From the NCBI GenBank assembly GCA_017559615.1, contig JAFYRB010000029.1:1-50614 (forward strand): a stretch of DNA of 50,614 nucleotides, written 5' to 3'. The notes below the pieces were generated by a model. It worked only from the letters and a program-made list of their open reading frames with translations, did no database searches and was not told the DNA's origin. The DNA comes from Alistipes sp. Its GTDB lineage: Bacteria > Bacteroidota > Bacteroidia > Bacteroidales > Rikenellaceae. Position numbers and translations under genes: made by a program. This document shows positions 41,945-50,376 of the stretch, piece after piece. How positions within the stretch are numbered: position 1 is the first letter of the stretch; each line of letters opens with the position of its first letter.

Positions 41945-43189
41945 CTACTCGTAGCGCATAATCTCGGCGGGAGAGATACGTGCCGAGAGCGCAGCAGGAA
42001 GTAACATAAACAACAGTGTAATGGCTATCGTAGCGCCAACGGCCATAAGCCACCATCCCCAGCAGAGTGCCGTAGGGACCGTAGAGAGTAGGTAGCCCTC
42101 CGATGGCAGAGGTATAATGCTCCACGTATGCTGCACAGCGATAAGCGCCAAACCTATGGCAGCACCCCACACCACACCACGCAGGATGATGAACAACGAG
42201 CGGTAGAGGAACAACCTCACAACGCCCCAGCGACGCATACCCAAGGCTCGCAACTGGCCTATCATACGCTCCCTCTCAAGGACTATGATAAGCAGCGCCG
42301 TAGCCATATTCAGCAGCGCAACGATAATCATTATAACTATAACGACCAAAGCCGTAATATCGTGTGTAGCAAGCCAGCCAAAGACCTGCGGGTAGATATC
42401 CTCCATCGTATATGCCTCGGCATCAATACCCATATCGAGGTAGAGGTCGATAAACTTGTCGTTGAGGTTCTCCTTCGCAAGAGCCTTGTCGGCATCCTCC
42501 GTAAGCCACAACTCATAGCCCGTAACAACGCCATTATCGCCATCGTAGTGACGTGCCACGTTGCGCATATCGGTGATTACGAACCTCTCGTCGAGGACAT
42601 CAACACCTGTGTTATAGATGCCCGAAATAAGAAACCTATCGCGAAGCACACCACCATCCATATCGACAAAGAGCATCTCTATCTTATCGCCCACCGCGAC
42701 ATCCATCTTCGCAGCTATGCGCTCCGAGATGAGGATATCCTTCGTGCGAGGCTCCTCGCCAAGACGTGGAAACTCTCCCTTGATAATCTTCGTGGCGTAG
42801 AAGCGACTATCGTAGAGCGTATCGACACCCTTGAGGAGTACACCCGTAATGTTATCATCGTTTTTGAGGACTCCCTCCTTTGAGGTGAAGGGTGAGTAGC
42901 GCTGGACCATATCGCCTTTGAGCAACGACTCCAGCTCATCGCACCGCTCCAGGCCTACGGCCGAGACAACACCACGGCTCTGTGGCGCAGTGACAACAAC
43001 ATCGGACTGAACACCCGAGATAAGCGCTCCGAGTTCCTGCTTGAAGCCTATGACAACCGAGAGCGTGAGGATGATGACGGCAAGGCCTACGGCAGTGGCT
43101 ACGGTGGCTACACGCTCCATAACTCCCGCCTTGGCACCGCCACGCCTGTCGGATAAACGGCGTGCTATGTCAAACTCGATACTTGCCAT
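41945..43189 (-). CDS. LolC/LolE-like ABC transporter permease (MacB_PCD plus FtsX)
   Basis: 414 residues. Topology: an N-terminal helix (about 30-50, VATAVGLAVIILTLSVVIGF), a periplasmic domain of about 210 residues, then three C-terminal helices in the FtsX domain (about 270-405). MASIEFDIARRLSDRRGGAK is the typical Bacteroidetes LolE-type start. LRALGMRRWGVVRLFLYR is the coupling-helix region that contacts the ATPase, and it ends ISPAEIMRYE. By family it extracts lipoproteins from the inner membrane. The ATPase (LolD) is not next to it. First gene of the operon with menG and two small exported proteins. Confidence 0.9.
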   Translation of the reverse strand: MASIEFDIARRLSDRRGGAKAGVMERVATVATAVGLAVIILTLSVVIGFKQELGALISGVQSDVVVTAPQSRGVVSAVGLERCDELESLLKGDMVQRYSPFTSKEGVLKNDDNITGVLLKGVDTLYDSRFYATKIIKGEFPRLGEEPRTKDILISERIAAKMDVAVGDKIEMLFVDMDGGVLRDRFLISGIYNTGVDVLDERFVITDMRNVARHYDGDNGVVTGYELWLTEDADKALAKENLNDKFIDLYLDMGIDAEAYTMEDIYPQVFGWLATHDITALVVIVIMIIVALLNMATALLIIVLERERMIGQLRALGMRRWGVVRLFLYRSLFIILRGVVWGAAIGLALIAVQHTWSIIPLPSEGYLLSTVPTALCWGWWLMAVGATIAITLLFMLLPAALSARISPAEIMRYE

Positions 43190-43207
43190 TACATATATTT
43201 AATAGGG

Positions 43208-43215
43208 CAAAGATA
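43208..43215 (-). promoter_or_regulatory. -7 box of the permease-menG operon
   Basis: Minus strand TATCTTTG (plus CAAAGATA), 18 nt before the start at 43189. The nearest TTG is 25 bp upstream, too far for a good -33. Confidence 0.55.
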
Positions 43216-43375
43216 GCGAAAAATTGGTAAATGATTGAGCCAAACGTAGTAATTTGAACTACTTCCTCTAATAATTCACGAAATGTGAGGGGCTCAAGGA
43301 GTGTTAGGCGGTTTATTAACAGAGCCGTGTTCACAACTAAAAAACAACTATTAATAAATAGTAGACCAGAAATAG

Positions 43376-43405
43376 TTGGCAATCTCCGAAAAATTCTTAA
43401 TTTTG
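43376..43405 (+). promoter_or_regulatory. dnaB: Promoter of dnaB
   Basis: TTG (43376-43378), 19 bp, TAATTTTG (43398-43405), giving about 24 nt of leader before ATG 43435. It supports 43435 as the native start, upstream of the frameshift. Confidence 0.72.
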
Positions 43406-43434
43406 TGGATGTTTTAACCTTATCTCGAAACACT

Positions 43435-43557
43435 ATGGCAAAGCAATATAAAAAAACTTCGGAGAATAACAGCGAGGCTTTTGCACAAATGACAGGTATT
43501 GACGGCACTGTGCCACCTCAGGCTCCCGACCTCGAAAGGCGGTGCTGGGTGCGCTGA
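43435..43557 (+). pseudogene. dnaB: N-terminal fragment of dnaB, out of frame with the rest
   Basis: ATG 43435 opens MAKQYKKTSENNSEAFAQMT and continues to VPPQAPDLERRCWVR-stop. The family expects VPPQA(V)DLE-AVLGALMLE. Inserting one G near 43537-43541 would give DLERAVLGALMLE in one frame with the main ORF. So this is the true N-terminus of DnaB, separated by an apparent single-base deletion. The promoter lies 30 nt upstream. Confidence 0.8.
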
Positions 43558-45032
43558 TGCTGGAGCGTGATGCTATCATCGACGTGCAGGAGTATGTAAA
43601 GCCCGAGACATTCTATCTCGAGGAGCATCGCCTGATTTACAAGGCGATACAAGAGCTTTCGTTCGAGATGAAGGCTATCGACCTCTACACCGTTACGGAG
43701 CGTCTGAAGTCACAGAAGATGCTGCAGAAGGTGGGTGGCGCAGGATATCTCGCAGAGCTTACGCAGAAGGTGGCATCGGCGGCACACGTGGAGTTTCACG
43801 CCAAGATTATCGCACAGAAGTATGTGCAGCGTGAGTTGATACGTTCGGCAACGGAGATTCAGCGTCGCTCCTATGACGAGGAGGTAGACGTGACGGAGCT
43901 TATTGGCTATGCCGAGCAGGAGATATTCAAGGTGTCGGAGGGTAATGTGAAGCGCTCGGTGCAGTCGGCAGCCGACATCCTCCGCAAGGCGTTGCAGCAG
44001 ATTGAGGAGGCTTCGAAAACGGCGGGAGAGTATAACGGTGTGCGTTCGGGATTTACCGATATTGATAGCGTGACACTCGGTTGGCAGCCTTCGGACCTTA
44101 TCATCATCGCAGCACGTCCTTCGATGGGTAAGACGGCGTTCGTGCTTACGATGGCGCGAAATATGGCTGTGGAGTTCAAGACCCCTGTGGCATTCTTCTC
44201 GTTGGAGATGTCATCGGTGCAGTTGATGAACCGACTTATCGTTGCCGAAACGCAGTTGAGTTCGAAGGACCTACGTACGGGAAACCTCAACTCGCAGCAG
44301 TGGGCGCACCTCGAGACTAACACCGTGGAGCTTGGTCGCTCACCACTATATATTGACGATACGCCAGCGTTGTCGGTCTATGAGTTCCGTTCGAAGGCGC
44401 GAAGACTAAAGACACAGCACGATATTAAGTTGATTATCATCGACTACTTGCAGCTTATGACCGCCGCAACACCCGAAACACGTGGTAATCGTGAGCAGGA
44501 GGTGTCGCTTATCTCACGTACGCTGAAGGCTATTGCCAAGGAGCTGAACGTGCCTATCATAGCACTGTCGCAGTTGAGTCGTAATGTGGAGAATCGTGGC
44601 GGTACGAAGCGCCCACAGCTCTCGGACCTTCGAGAGTCGGGAGCTATCGAGCAGGATGCCGACGTTGTAGCATTCATCCATCGTCCTGAGTACTATGGTC
44701 TTACGACCGATGAGAATAATATGTCGACAGCGGGTATGGCCGAGATTATCATCGCCAAGCACCGTAATGGTGAGGTTACGGATGTGCCATTGCGATTTAT
44801 CAAGGAGCAGGCGAAGTTCGCAGATGCCGACTCGTCGGTTACGGCGACGGCACTCCACAATCGTGATAGCTACCGCCAGCAGGAGACCTACGACGACTTC
44901 TCGTCGGGAAGCAATCAGGCGATGGGCATAAGCCCTGAGGCGATGGGTGGCTTCTCAAGTGGTATGATGTCGGGAGGCGGGGAGTTTGATATCCCTACCA
45001 CTCCTACATCAAGCGATGAGTCACCATTCTAA
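43542..45032 (+). CDS. dnaB: Replicative DNA helicase DnaB (main frame, start displaced)
   Basis: 496 residues if begun at GTG 43542 (ATG 43557 is another option). The native start is more likely 43435 in another frame; see the fragment entry. N-terminal helical domain is about 1-100, then the RecA-like ATPase. ARPSMGKTAFVL is Walker A (Lys197 in this numbering), FFSLEMS and LIIIDYLQLM is Walker B, and SQLSRNVENRG with DLRESGAIEQDADVV completes the core. The catalytic domain is complete with no further break. The C-terminal tail is Gly/Ser/Met-rich and ends PTTPTSSDESPF. Essential in bacteria, so a true null is unlikely. Followed by comM after 23 nt. Confidence 0.93.
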   Translation: MLGALMLERDAIIDVQEYVKPETFYLEEHRLIYKAIQELSFEMKAIDLYTVTERLKSQKMLQKVGGAGYLAELTQKVASAAHVEFHAKIIAQKYVQRELIRSATEIQRRSYDEEVDVTELIGYAEQEIFKVSEGNVKRSVQSAADILRKALQQIEEASKTAGEYNGVRSGFTDIDSVTLGWQPSDLIIIAARPSMGKTAFVLTMARNMAVEFKTPVAFFSLEMSSVQLMNRLIVAETQLSSKDLRTGNLNSQQWAHLETNTVELGRSPLYIDDTPALSVYEFRSKARRLKTQHDIKLIIIDYLQLMTAATPETRGNREQEVSLISRTLKAIAKELNVPIIALSQLSRNVENRGGTKRPQLSDLRESGAIEQDADVVAFIHRPEYYGLTTDENNMSTAGMAEIIIAKHRNGEVTDVPLRFIKEQAKFADADSSVTATALHNRDSYRQQETYDDFSSGSNQAMGISPEAMGGFSSGMMSGGGEFDIPTTPTSSDESPF

Positions 45033-45055
45033 TAGTAGACTAATAGTAGAGGAGT

Positions 45056-46597
45056 ATGTTCGTAAGGGTAAATAGTGGCGCAATAGCGGGTATTGATGCT
45101 GTGGAGGTTACGGCAGAGGTAAACGTCGCAGGTGGTGGCGTGGGACTATATATCGTGGGACTTCCCGATAATACTATCAAGGAGAGTGAGGAGCGTATTC
45201 AGGCGGCTTTCGAGAATTCGGGGTTTAGGCCCGTGACGAAAAAGACCGTCGTAAACCTCGCACCTGCTGACCTTCGTAAGGAGGGTTCGCAGTATGATAT
45301 AGCCATTGCTGTGGGTATCCTTACGGCGACGGAGCAGATACATACCCCGATGTTGGAGGAGTCAATGTTCATTGGCGAGTTGTCGCTAAATGGCGTTATC
45401 CGCCCCGTAAAAGGTGTGCTGCCACTGGTGGCAATGGCACGTAAGAGAGGGTTGAAGAGGGTGTTTATGCCCGTTGAGAATATCTCGGAAGGTGCTGTGG
45501 TTGAGGGCATTGAGTCGGTAGGCGTAGGTAGTTTGGTGGAGTTATGCCAGATACTCGAAGGTAGGATACCCTACGAGGTGGCAGAGAGCAAAATAGGTAG
45601 CGAGGCGACGGAGGAAGATGAGTTTCGTGAGGACTTCGCGGATGTGAAGGGACAGGCCTATGTGAAGCGTGCGCTGGAGATTGCCGCGGCGGGAGGACAT
45701 AACGTCATTATGATAGGCTCGCCAGGCTCGGGAAAGACGATGCTCGCACGACGTATGCCGACGATACTTCCGCCTATGACGCTCGACGAGGCGCTCGAGA
45801 CCACGAAGATTCACTCCGTAGCGGGAAAGATAGGGGCGAACAAGGGACTTATAACACATCGACCATTTCGCGCTCCTCATCACCTGACATCGCAGGTGGC
45901 ACTTATAGGTGGAGGACAGTCGCCACAGCCTGGTGAGGTGTCGCTGGCGAATAACGGAATTCTCTTCCTGGATGAGATGCCCGAGTTTGGACGTAACGTC
46001 TTGGAGGTGTTGCGCCAGCCGCTCGAAGATAGACATATAACAATATCGAGGGCGAAGTATAGCGTGGACTACCCTGCGCGATTTACGCTTATAGCATCTA
46101 TGAACCCCTGTCCTTGTGGCTACTATAACCACCCTACGAAGGAGTGTACCTGCTCGGCAGCGGCAGTGCATCGCTATAAATCGCATATCTCGGGGCCTCT
46201 GATGGACCGCATAGATATCCATATTGAGGTTGTGCCTGTGCCAATCTCGGAGATGTCGTCGACCGTAAAGGCGGAGTCGAGTGCGGAGATTCGTAAGCGT
46301 GTGGTGGCGGCACGCGAGATACAGTTGCGTAGGTTCGAGGGGTTGGATATTCACTGCAACGCGATGATGAACAGTTCGATGCTACGAAGGTTTGCACCAC
46401 TGGATAAGGTATGCTCAACGCTGTTGGAGAGTGCGATGGAGCGTCTGCAACTCTCGGCACGTGCCTATGACCGTATCATAAAGGTGGCACGTACCATAGC
46501 CGACCTCGAGGCGAAGGAGAATATTGAGCCTCAGCACCTTACCGAGGCTATTAGTTATCGCTCGCTGGACCGCGACACGTGGGGAGCAAGAGGATAG
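45056..46597 (+). CDS. comM: YifB/ComM family Mg-chelatase-like AAA+ helicase
   Basis: 513 residues. N-terminal ChlI/S5-like domain (about 1-190: VEVNVAGGG-type region, GLPDNTIKESEERIQAAFEN, VNLAPADLRKEGSQYDIAIA). The AAA+ core has Walker A GSPGSGKT at 221-228, FRAPHHLTSQVALIGGG, ILFLDEMPEF (Walker B) and MNPCPCGYY. The C-terminal Mg_chelatase_C has SARAYDRIIKVARTIADLE. ComM is a hexameric branch-migration helicase promoting integration of incoming DNA in competent bacteria; with priA and comF nearby this hints at DNA-uptake or repair functions (inference). Start ATG 45056 is preceded by AGAGGAG, a strong RBS. Confidence 0.94.
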   Translation: MFVRVNSGAIAGIDAVEVTAEVNVAGGGVGLYIVGLPDNTIKESEERIQAAFENSGFRPVTKKTVVNLAPADLRKEGSQYDIAIAVGILTATEQIHTPMLEESMFIGELSLNGVIRPVKGVLPLVAMARKRGLKRVFMPVENISEGAVVEGIESVGVGSLVELCQILEGRIPYEVAESKIGSEATEEDEFREDFADVKGQAYVKRALEIAAAGGHNVIMIGSPGSGKTMLARRMPTILPPMTLDEALETTKIHSVAGKIGANKGLITHRPFRAPHHLTSQVALIGGGQSPQPGEVSLANNGILFLDEMPEFGRNVLEVLRQPLEDRHITISRAKYSVDYPARFTLIASMNPCPCGYYNHPTKECTCSAAAVHRYKSHISGPLMDRIDIHIEVVPVPISEMSSTVKAESSAEIRKRVVAAREIQLRRFEGLDIHCNAMMNSSMLRRFAPLDKVCSTLLESAMERLQLSARAYDRIIKVARTIADLEAKENIEPQHLTEAISYRSLDRDTWGARG

Positions 46598-46645
46598 CAG
46601 AGGGGGCTGTGAGGAGATAGGAATAATGGATGATTGCGCGAACAC

Positions 46646-46688
46646 GCACACACACAAACAGAGGGTGTAGGTCCGTTCGTGTGTGTGC
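46646..46688. other. CA/GT-repeat hairpin between comM and sppA
   Basis: GCACACACAC (46646-46655) pairs with GTGTGTGTGC (46679-46688) around 23 nt. No T run follows; purpose unclear. The 142-nt gap otherwise shows nothing I can name. Confidence 0.4.
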
Positions 46689-46739
46689 ATCACGCGGCGT
46701 AAGATATAGGAGAATTAACAACTTAAAAACGTAGAGAAT

Positions 46740-48569
46740 ATGAACTTCTGGAAGAGTTTTGGAGCTTCGATGCTTGCCTGGGTGGTAGGCGTTGTGGGAA
46801 TTTTTATCTTTGCAATAGGCTCGTTGGTAAGTGCGCTCCTCGATATGAATATCGAAAGCGAGGGTGTGAAGCAGGAGTCGGTGCTATATATAAATATAGG
46901 TGAGAATATCGTGGATGCCCCTATGGCCTCGCCACTCGGAGGTATCGACCCGATGTCGATGTCCGTAAGTGAGCCTCTGACGTTGCTAAACGTGCTTACA
47001 GCAATAGAGCGTGCGGCAGCGGATGAGAATATCAAGGGTATCTGCATCTATGCCGATGGTGCGGGTGTGGTATCTACGGCAAACATCGAGGAGATTCGCT
47101 ATGCGCTTAACAGATTCAAGGCTTCGGGAAAGTTTATCGTGGCGTATGACTACAACTACTCGCAGAGCGACTACTACCTTGCGTCGGTGGCTAACGAGGT
47201 GGTTATCAACCCTGAAGGTACGTTGGATTGGTATGGCGTTGCTATGACAAATGTATTTATGAAGGGTATGTTCGATAAGTTGGGCATCAGCGTCGAGGTG
47301 TTCCGACCTACGTCGTGCAAGTTTAAGAGCGCCGTAGAGCCATTTATCCTTACCAAGATGTCGGAGCCTAACCGCAAGCAGAATCAGGAGATGGTAGACT
47401 CTATATGGCAGAGCATCGCCGAGGATGTGGCACAGAGCCGTAACCTCACTATCGAGCAGGTGATGGAGTATGCTCGTAACATCGCAGCGTCGTTGCCTGA
47501 GGATGCGCTCAAATGTGGTATGGTCGACGCGGTGGCACAGGAGGATTACCTCGCAGAGGTGTTCGACCGCTATGGCGTGGAGCGTAACGAGAGAGGTGAG
47601 CATAACAAGATAACGTTGCAGAAGTATGCATCGACGTTGGCAAACCCACACCTCAAGACCTCGGTGGGTAACTCGGAGGCGTTGGCATATGAGAGTGCCT
47701 CGGTGATAGGTATCATCTATGCCGAAGGTCAGATTGTCGATGGCTATAAATATGAGGATGGCTCGGTGTATGGCTCACGTCTTGCGGCGGAGATTCGTGA
47801 GGCACGCTTGAACGATGCTATAAAGGCTGTGGTCATAAGAGTGAACTCGCCTGGTGGCTCGGCAATAGCCTCGGAGCTTGCGTGGAGGGAGATGGTGCTT
47901 CTGCAGCAGGTGAAGCCTGTGGTAATCTCGATGGGCGAGATGGCAGCAAGTGGTGGCTATTACATCTCTGCACCAGCAGATTACATCTATGCGGATAAGA
48001 GTACGCTTACTGGCTCTATCGGTGTTTTCGGTATGATTCCGAATATTAAGAACTTGCTAAACTACCGTCTTGGTATCACGTTGGATGGTGTGCAGACCTC
48101 GCCTGCGGCAATTACGCCAAACATCCTACAACCGATGTCGGAGATTCAGCGTAAGAACTTGATGAAGGGCGTAGACAGAGTTTACGATACCTTCACATCG
48201 CACGTTGCCGAGGGCCGTAACCTCGATATTAATGAGGTGCTGAAGATTTCCGAGGGTAGAGTGTGGAGTGGCGCTACAGCCTCGAAGATTGGCTTGGTGG
48301 ATGCTATAGGTGGCATCAACGAGGCGGTGGGTAAGGCTATGGAGTTGGCAGATATAAAGTCGAACTATAAGTTATGTGAGTTTGTGGCACCGTTGTCACC
48401 ATTCGAGGAGTGGCTATCGTCGATGACGATGGTCTACGCGAAGCAGTGGGGCTTGAACAGCGATATCTACGGCGAGGAGATTGTCAACATTATTAAAGAG
48501 ATGCCTGAGGTATTCCAGCAGGTGGGAGTGCAGACTCGCGTGGCAGGTGACCTAAAGTTGGAGTTTTAA
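46740..48569 (+). CDS. sppA: Signal peptide peptidase SppA, long (67K) type
   Basis: 609 residues, two tandem S49 domains, with an N-terminal membrane helix (about residues 10-34) anchoring the enzyme to the inner membrane, active site outside. The catalytic Lys is Lys196 (KFKSAVEPF) in the first domain and the Ser is Ser404 (GEMAASGGYYIS) in the second, as in E. coli SppA Lys209/Ser409. VRVNSPGGSAIASE is the oxyanion/substrate motif and TGSIGVFG is also present. It degrades leftover signal peptides. Gene order comM-sppA-mrp, 15 nt before mrp. Confidence 0.95.
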   Translation: MNFWKSFGASMLAWVVGVVGIFIFAIGSLVSALLDMNIESEGVKQESVLYINIGENIVDAPMASPLGGIDPMSMSVSEPLTLLNVLTAIERAAADENIKGICIYADGAGVVSTANIEEIRYALNRFKASGKFIVAYDYNYSQSDYYLASVANEVVINPEGTLDWYGVAMTNVFMKGMFDKLGISVEVFRPTSCKFKSAVEPFILTKMSEPNRKQNQEMVDSIWQSIAEDVAQSRNLTIEQVMEYARNIAASLPEDALKCGMVDAVAQEDYLAEVFDRYGVERNERGEHNKITLQKYASTLANPHLKTSVGNSEALAYESASVIGIIYAEGQIVDGYKYEDGSVYGSRLAAEIREARLNDAIKAVVIRVNSPGGSAIASELAWREMVLLQQVKPVVISMGEMAASGGYYISAPADYIYADKSTLTGSIGVFGMIPNIKNLLNYRLGITLDGVQTSPAAITPNILQPMSEIQRKNLMKGVDRVYDTFTSHVAEGRNLDINEVLKISEGRVWSGATASKIGLVDAIGGINEAVGKAMELADIKSNYKLCEFVAPLSPFEEWLSSMTMVYAKQWGLNSDIYGEEIVNIIKEMPEVFQQVGVQTRVAGDLKLEF

Positions 48570-48584
48570 CAAAATATTAGATAT

Positions 48585-49640
48585 ATGAACGAACAGTTAG
48601 AGGCGTTGCTACGCCAAATCATACACCCTGAGACGGGACAGAATATCGTCGACAGCGGTTTTGTGGATAGGGCAGATATGGGCGAGGATGGCTCGATAGC
48701 CATTACGTTGCGCTTCCAGAAGGTGCGTGACCCCTTTGCGCAGAAGATTAAGCGTCAGGTGGAGATGGCTGTAGAGGCTGCGTATCCCCAGAATAAGAGT
48801 ATGGTAATCCTCCGCGAGGCGGCACCAAAGCCACGCCGTCAGGAGAATGTTTCGACAACAACCGAAATCACACGTGTCATCGCCGTAGCGTCGGGCAAGG
48901 GCGGTGTGGGTAAGAGCACCGTGACGGCAAACCTCGCCGTGGCACTACGTCAGAGGGGTTATAACGTGGGTATCTTGGATGCGGATATCTATGGTCCGTC
49001 GCAGAATAAGATGTTCGGATGTGAGGGTTATGTGCCTGATGCCGAGAGAGATGAGCAAGGTAACGACTATATCATCCCTTGCCAGTCGCTGGGTATTAAG
49101 ATTATGTCGATTGGCTTCTTTATCAAGCCTACGGATGCGCTGATGTGGCGTGGTGGTATGGCTGTAAATGCGTTGCATCAGCTTATCCACCAGACACGTT
49201 GGGGTAAGTTGGACTACTTGTTGGTGGACCTTCCTCCAGGTACGGGCGATATTCACTTGTCGATTATCGGAGAGTTGAAGATTTCGGGTGCGGTGATTGT
49301 GTCGACACCACAGCAGGTGGCTGTTGCGGATGTGGTACGTGGCGTTGAGATGTTCCGCCATCCACAGGTAAACATTCCGGTGTTGGGCGTTGTGGAGAAT
49401 ATGGCGTGGTTTACGCCTGAGGAGTTGCCCGAGAACCGTTACTACCTCTTTGGTAGGGGTGGCGCTGCGCGTTATGCCGAGGCTGCGGGCATAGATGTTT
49501 TGGGCGAAGTACCTATCATTCAGTCGATTATGGAGGGTAGCGACGAGGGACGTCCTGCGGGCGGTTACGATCCACGCGTTGAGGAGTATTACGCCAAGAT
49601 TGCCGCGAAGGTTGTTGAAAAGTTGCCTGCGGAGTGTTAA
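48585..49640 (+). CDS. mrp: Mrp/ApbC/NBP35 family iron-sulfur cluster carrier ATPase
   Basis: 351 residues. N-terminal MIP18/FeS-assembly domain (about 1-80: MNEQLEALLRQIIHPETGQN), then a ParA-type deviant Walker A ASGKGGVGKST (about 102-112), DADIYGPSQNKMF, VDLPPGTGDIHLSI and STPQQVAVADVVRG. In most homologues the end of this fold has a CxxC that holds the shared cluster (after VENM). Here the segment reads VVENMAWFTPEELPENRYYL with no CxxC, a variant form. By family it carries or inserts Fe-S clusters in the cytoplasm. Starts at ATG 48585, 15 nt after sppA, and ends with a strong terminator. Confidence 0.92.
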   Translation: MNEQLEALLRQIIHPETGQNIVDSGFVDRADMGEDGSIAITLRFQKVRDPFAQKIKRQVEMAVEAAYPQNKSMVILREAAPKPRRQENVSTTTEITRVIAVASGKGGVGKSTVTANLAVALRQRGYNVGILDADIYGPSQNKMFGCEGYVPDAERDEQGNDYIIPCQSLGIKIMSIGFFIKPTDALMWRGGMAVNALHQLIHQTRWGKLDYLLVDLPPGTGDIHLSIIGELKISGAVIVSTPQQVAVADVVRGVEMFRHPQVNIPVLGVVENMAWFTPEELPENRYYLFGRGGAARYAEAAGIDVLGEVPIIQSIMEGSDEGRPAGGYDPRVEEYYAKIAAKVVEKLPAEC

Positions 49641-49692
49641 GAATGGTGTTGAAAAATATTAAGCAAATTTTGAAAAATAAATTTGCAGATTT

Positions 49693-49730
49693 GAAACGGT
49701 CGTTGCATATACGGCCGTTTCTTTTTTGCA
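49693..49730 (+). terminator. Terminator of the dnaB-comM-sppA-mrp run
   Basis: GAAACGGTCGT (49693-49703) pairs with ACGGCCGTTTC (49711-49721) with one T-G pair, loop 7 nt, then T6. Confidence 0.9.
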
Positions 49731-50088
49731 AGTAAAAAGAATAGATTTTATTTCAACAGCAGTTTTTCATTTTTCCTCTTCTTATTAATATCTAATGTTA
49801 ATAAAAAATAGATGTCGATATGTTGATAACGGTTGTTGACAATTGTTTATTATTTTTTTATTTATTTGATTTTTAATGATTTATATAAAAAAAGAATAAT
49901 AAAAAAGAAGAGAAGGTTGTTGAGAAAATGTGGGGATGGAAGTTACTAACACAATCAACAGGGTTTATTATTTCTTTTTAATTTTAATATTTATATATAA
50001 GTATAAAAAAATAAAAAACTAATGTTGACAATTTCGGGGTTGAGGGGTTTGGCTTCGGAGTAGACAGAGGCTTTAACAAATTAACAAA

Positions 50089-50102
50089 CACACACGTGTG
50101 TG
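50089..50102. repeat. 14-bp perfect palindrome
   Basis: CACACACGTGTGTG at 50089-50102, inside the GC-rich island; possible protein-binding site or cruciform. Confidence 0.5.
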
Positions 50103-50149
50103 GGGTGTGGTTCGTGAATTCGTTACAACTCCTCGGCTGGGGGCGAATG

Positions 50150-50174
50150 GTGAGGCGTTGATGGCTTGCCTCAC
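50150..50174 (+). other. Hairpin in the GC-rich island
   Basis: GTGAGGC (50150-50156) pairs with GCCTCAC (50168-50174), 11-nt loop. A T-rich stretch starts about 33 nt downstream, as at the end of a small RNA, but no promoter was recognised. Confidence 0.4.
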
Positions 50175-50341
50175 TGGAGTGGTAGGCGTTCAGGGTGCAG
50201 AGATTTTATTTTTTTATTATTTTAATTAATATTAAATTTTAATAAATTTTAAAAAAAAAGAAAATGAAGAATTAATAAAAATCAAAGATAGTCTATGTAT
50301 AAATATCTATATATATAATAGTATTTTCTGCCAAAAATGAT

Positions 50342-50349
50342 TATCTTTG
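50342..50349 (+). promoter_or_regulatory. -7 box of the DHH phosphoesterase gene
   Basis: TATCTTTG, 27 nt before ATG 50377; no TTG at -33. A minus-strand TATCTTTG also occurs at 50283-50290. Confidence 0.55.
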
Positions 50350-50376
50350 CGAAGATTACGCATAAAACATTTTATT

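Larger units (their letters stand above)
49722..50341. other. Gene-free AT-rich region with TGTTGAnAA boxes; candidate replication or regulatory locus
   Basis: About 620 bp with no coding signal. 49740-50030 is extremely AT-rich and holds TGTTGATAA (49821-49829), TGTTGACAA (49834-49842, 50023-50031), TGTTGAGAA (49918-49926) and TGTTAATAA (49796-49804). Reverse-strand relatives are at 49751-49758 (TTTCAACA) and 49953-49960 (AATCAACA). The complement TTRTCAACA differs from the DnaA box TTATCCACA at one or two bases. 50207-50341 is again almost pure A/T. Between them, 50033-50206 is GC-rich. Confidence 0.5.

Noticed and set aside
43530..43545. Programmed -1 frameshift in dnaB
   Set aside because: The site lacks an X XXY YYZ heptamer and no strong downstream structure is evident. 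A missing G is the simpler account, so it is reported as a frameshift and not as recoding.
50207..50341. AT-rich block as an insertion-sequence remnant
   Set aside because: No terminal inverted repeats, target duplication or transposase fragments could be found.
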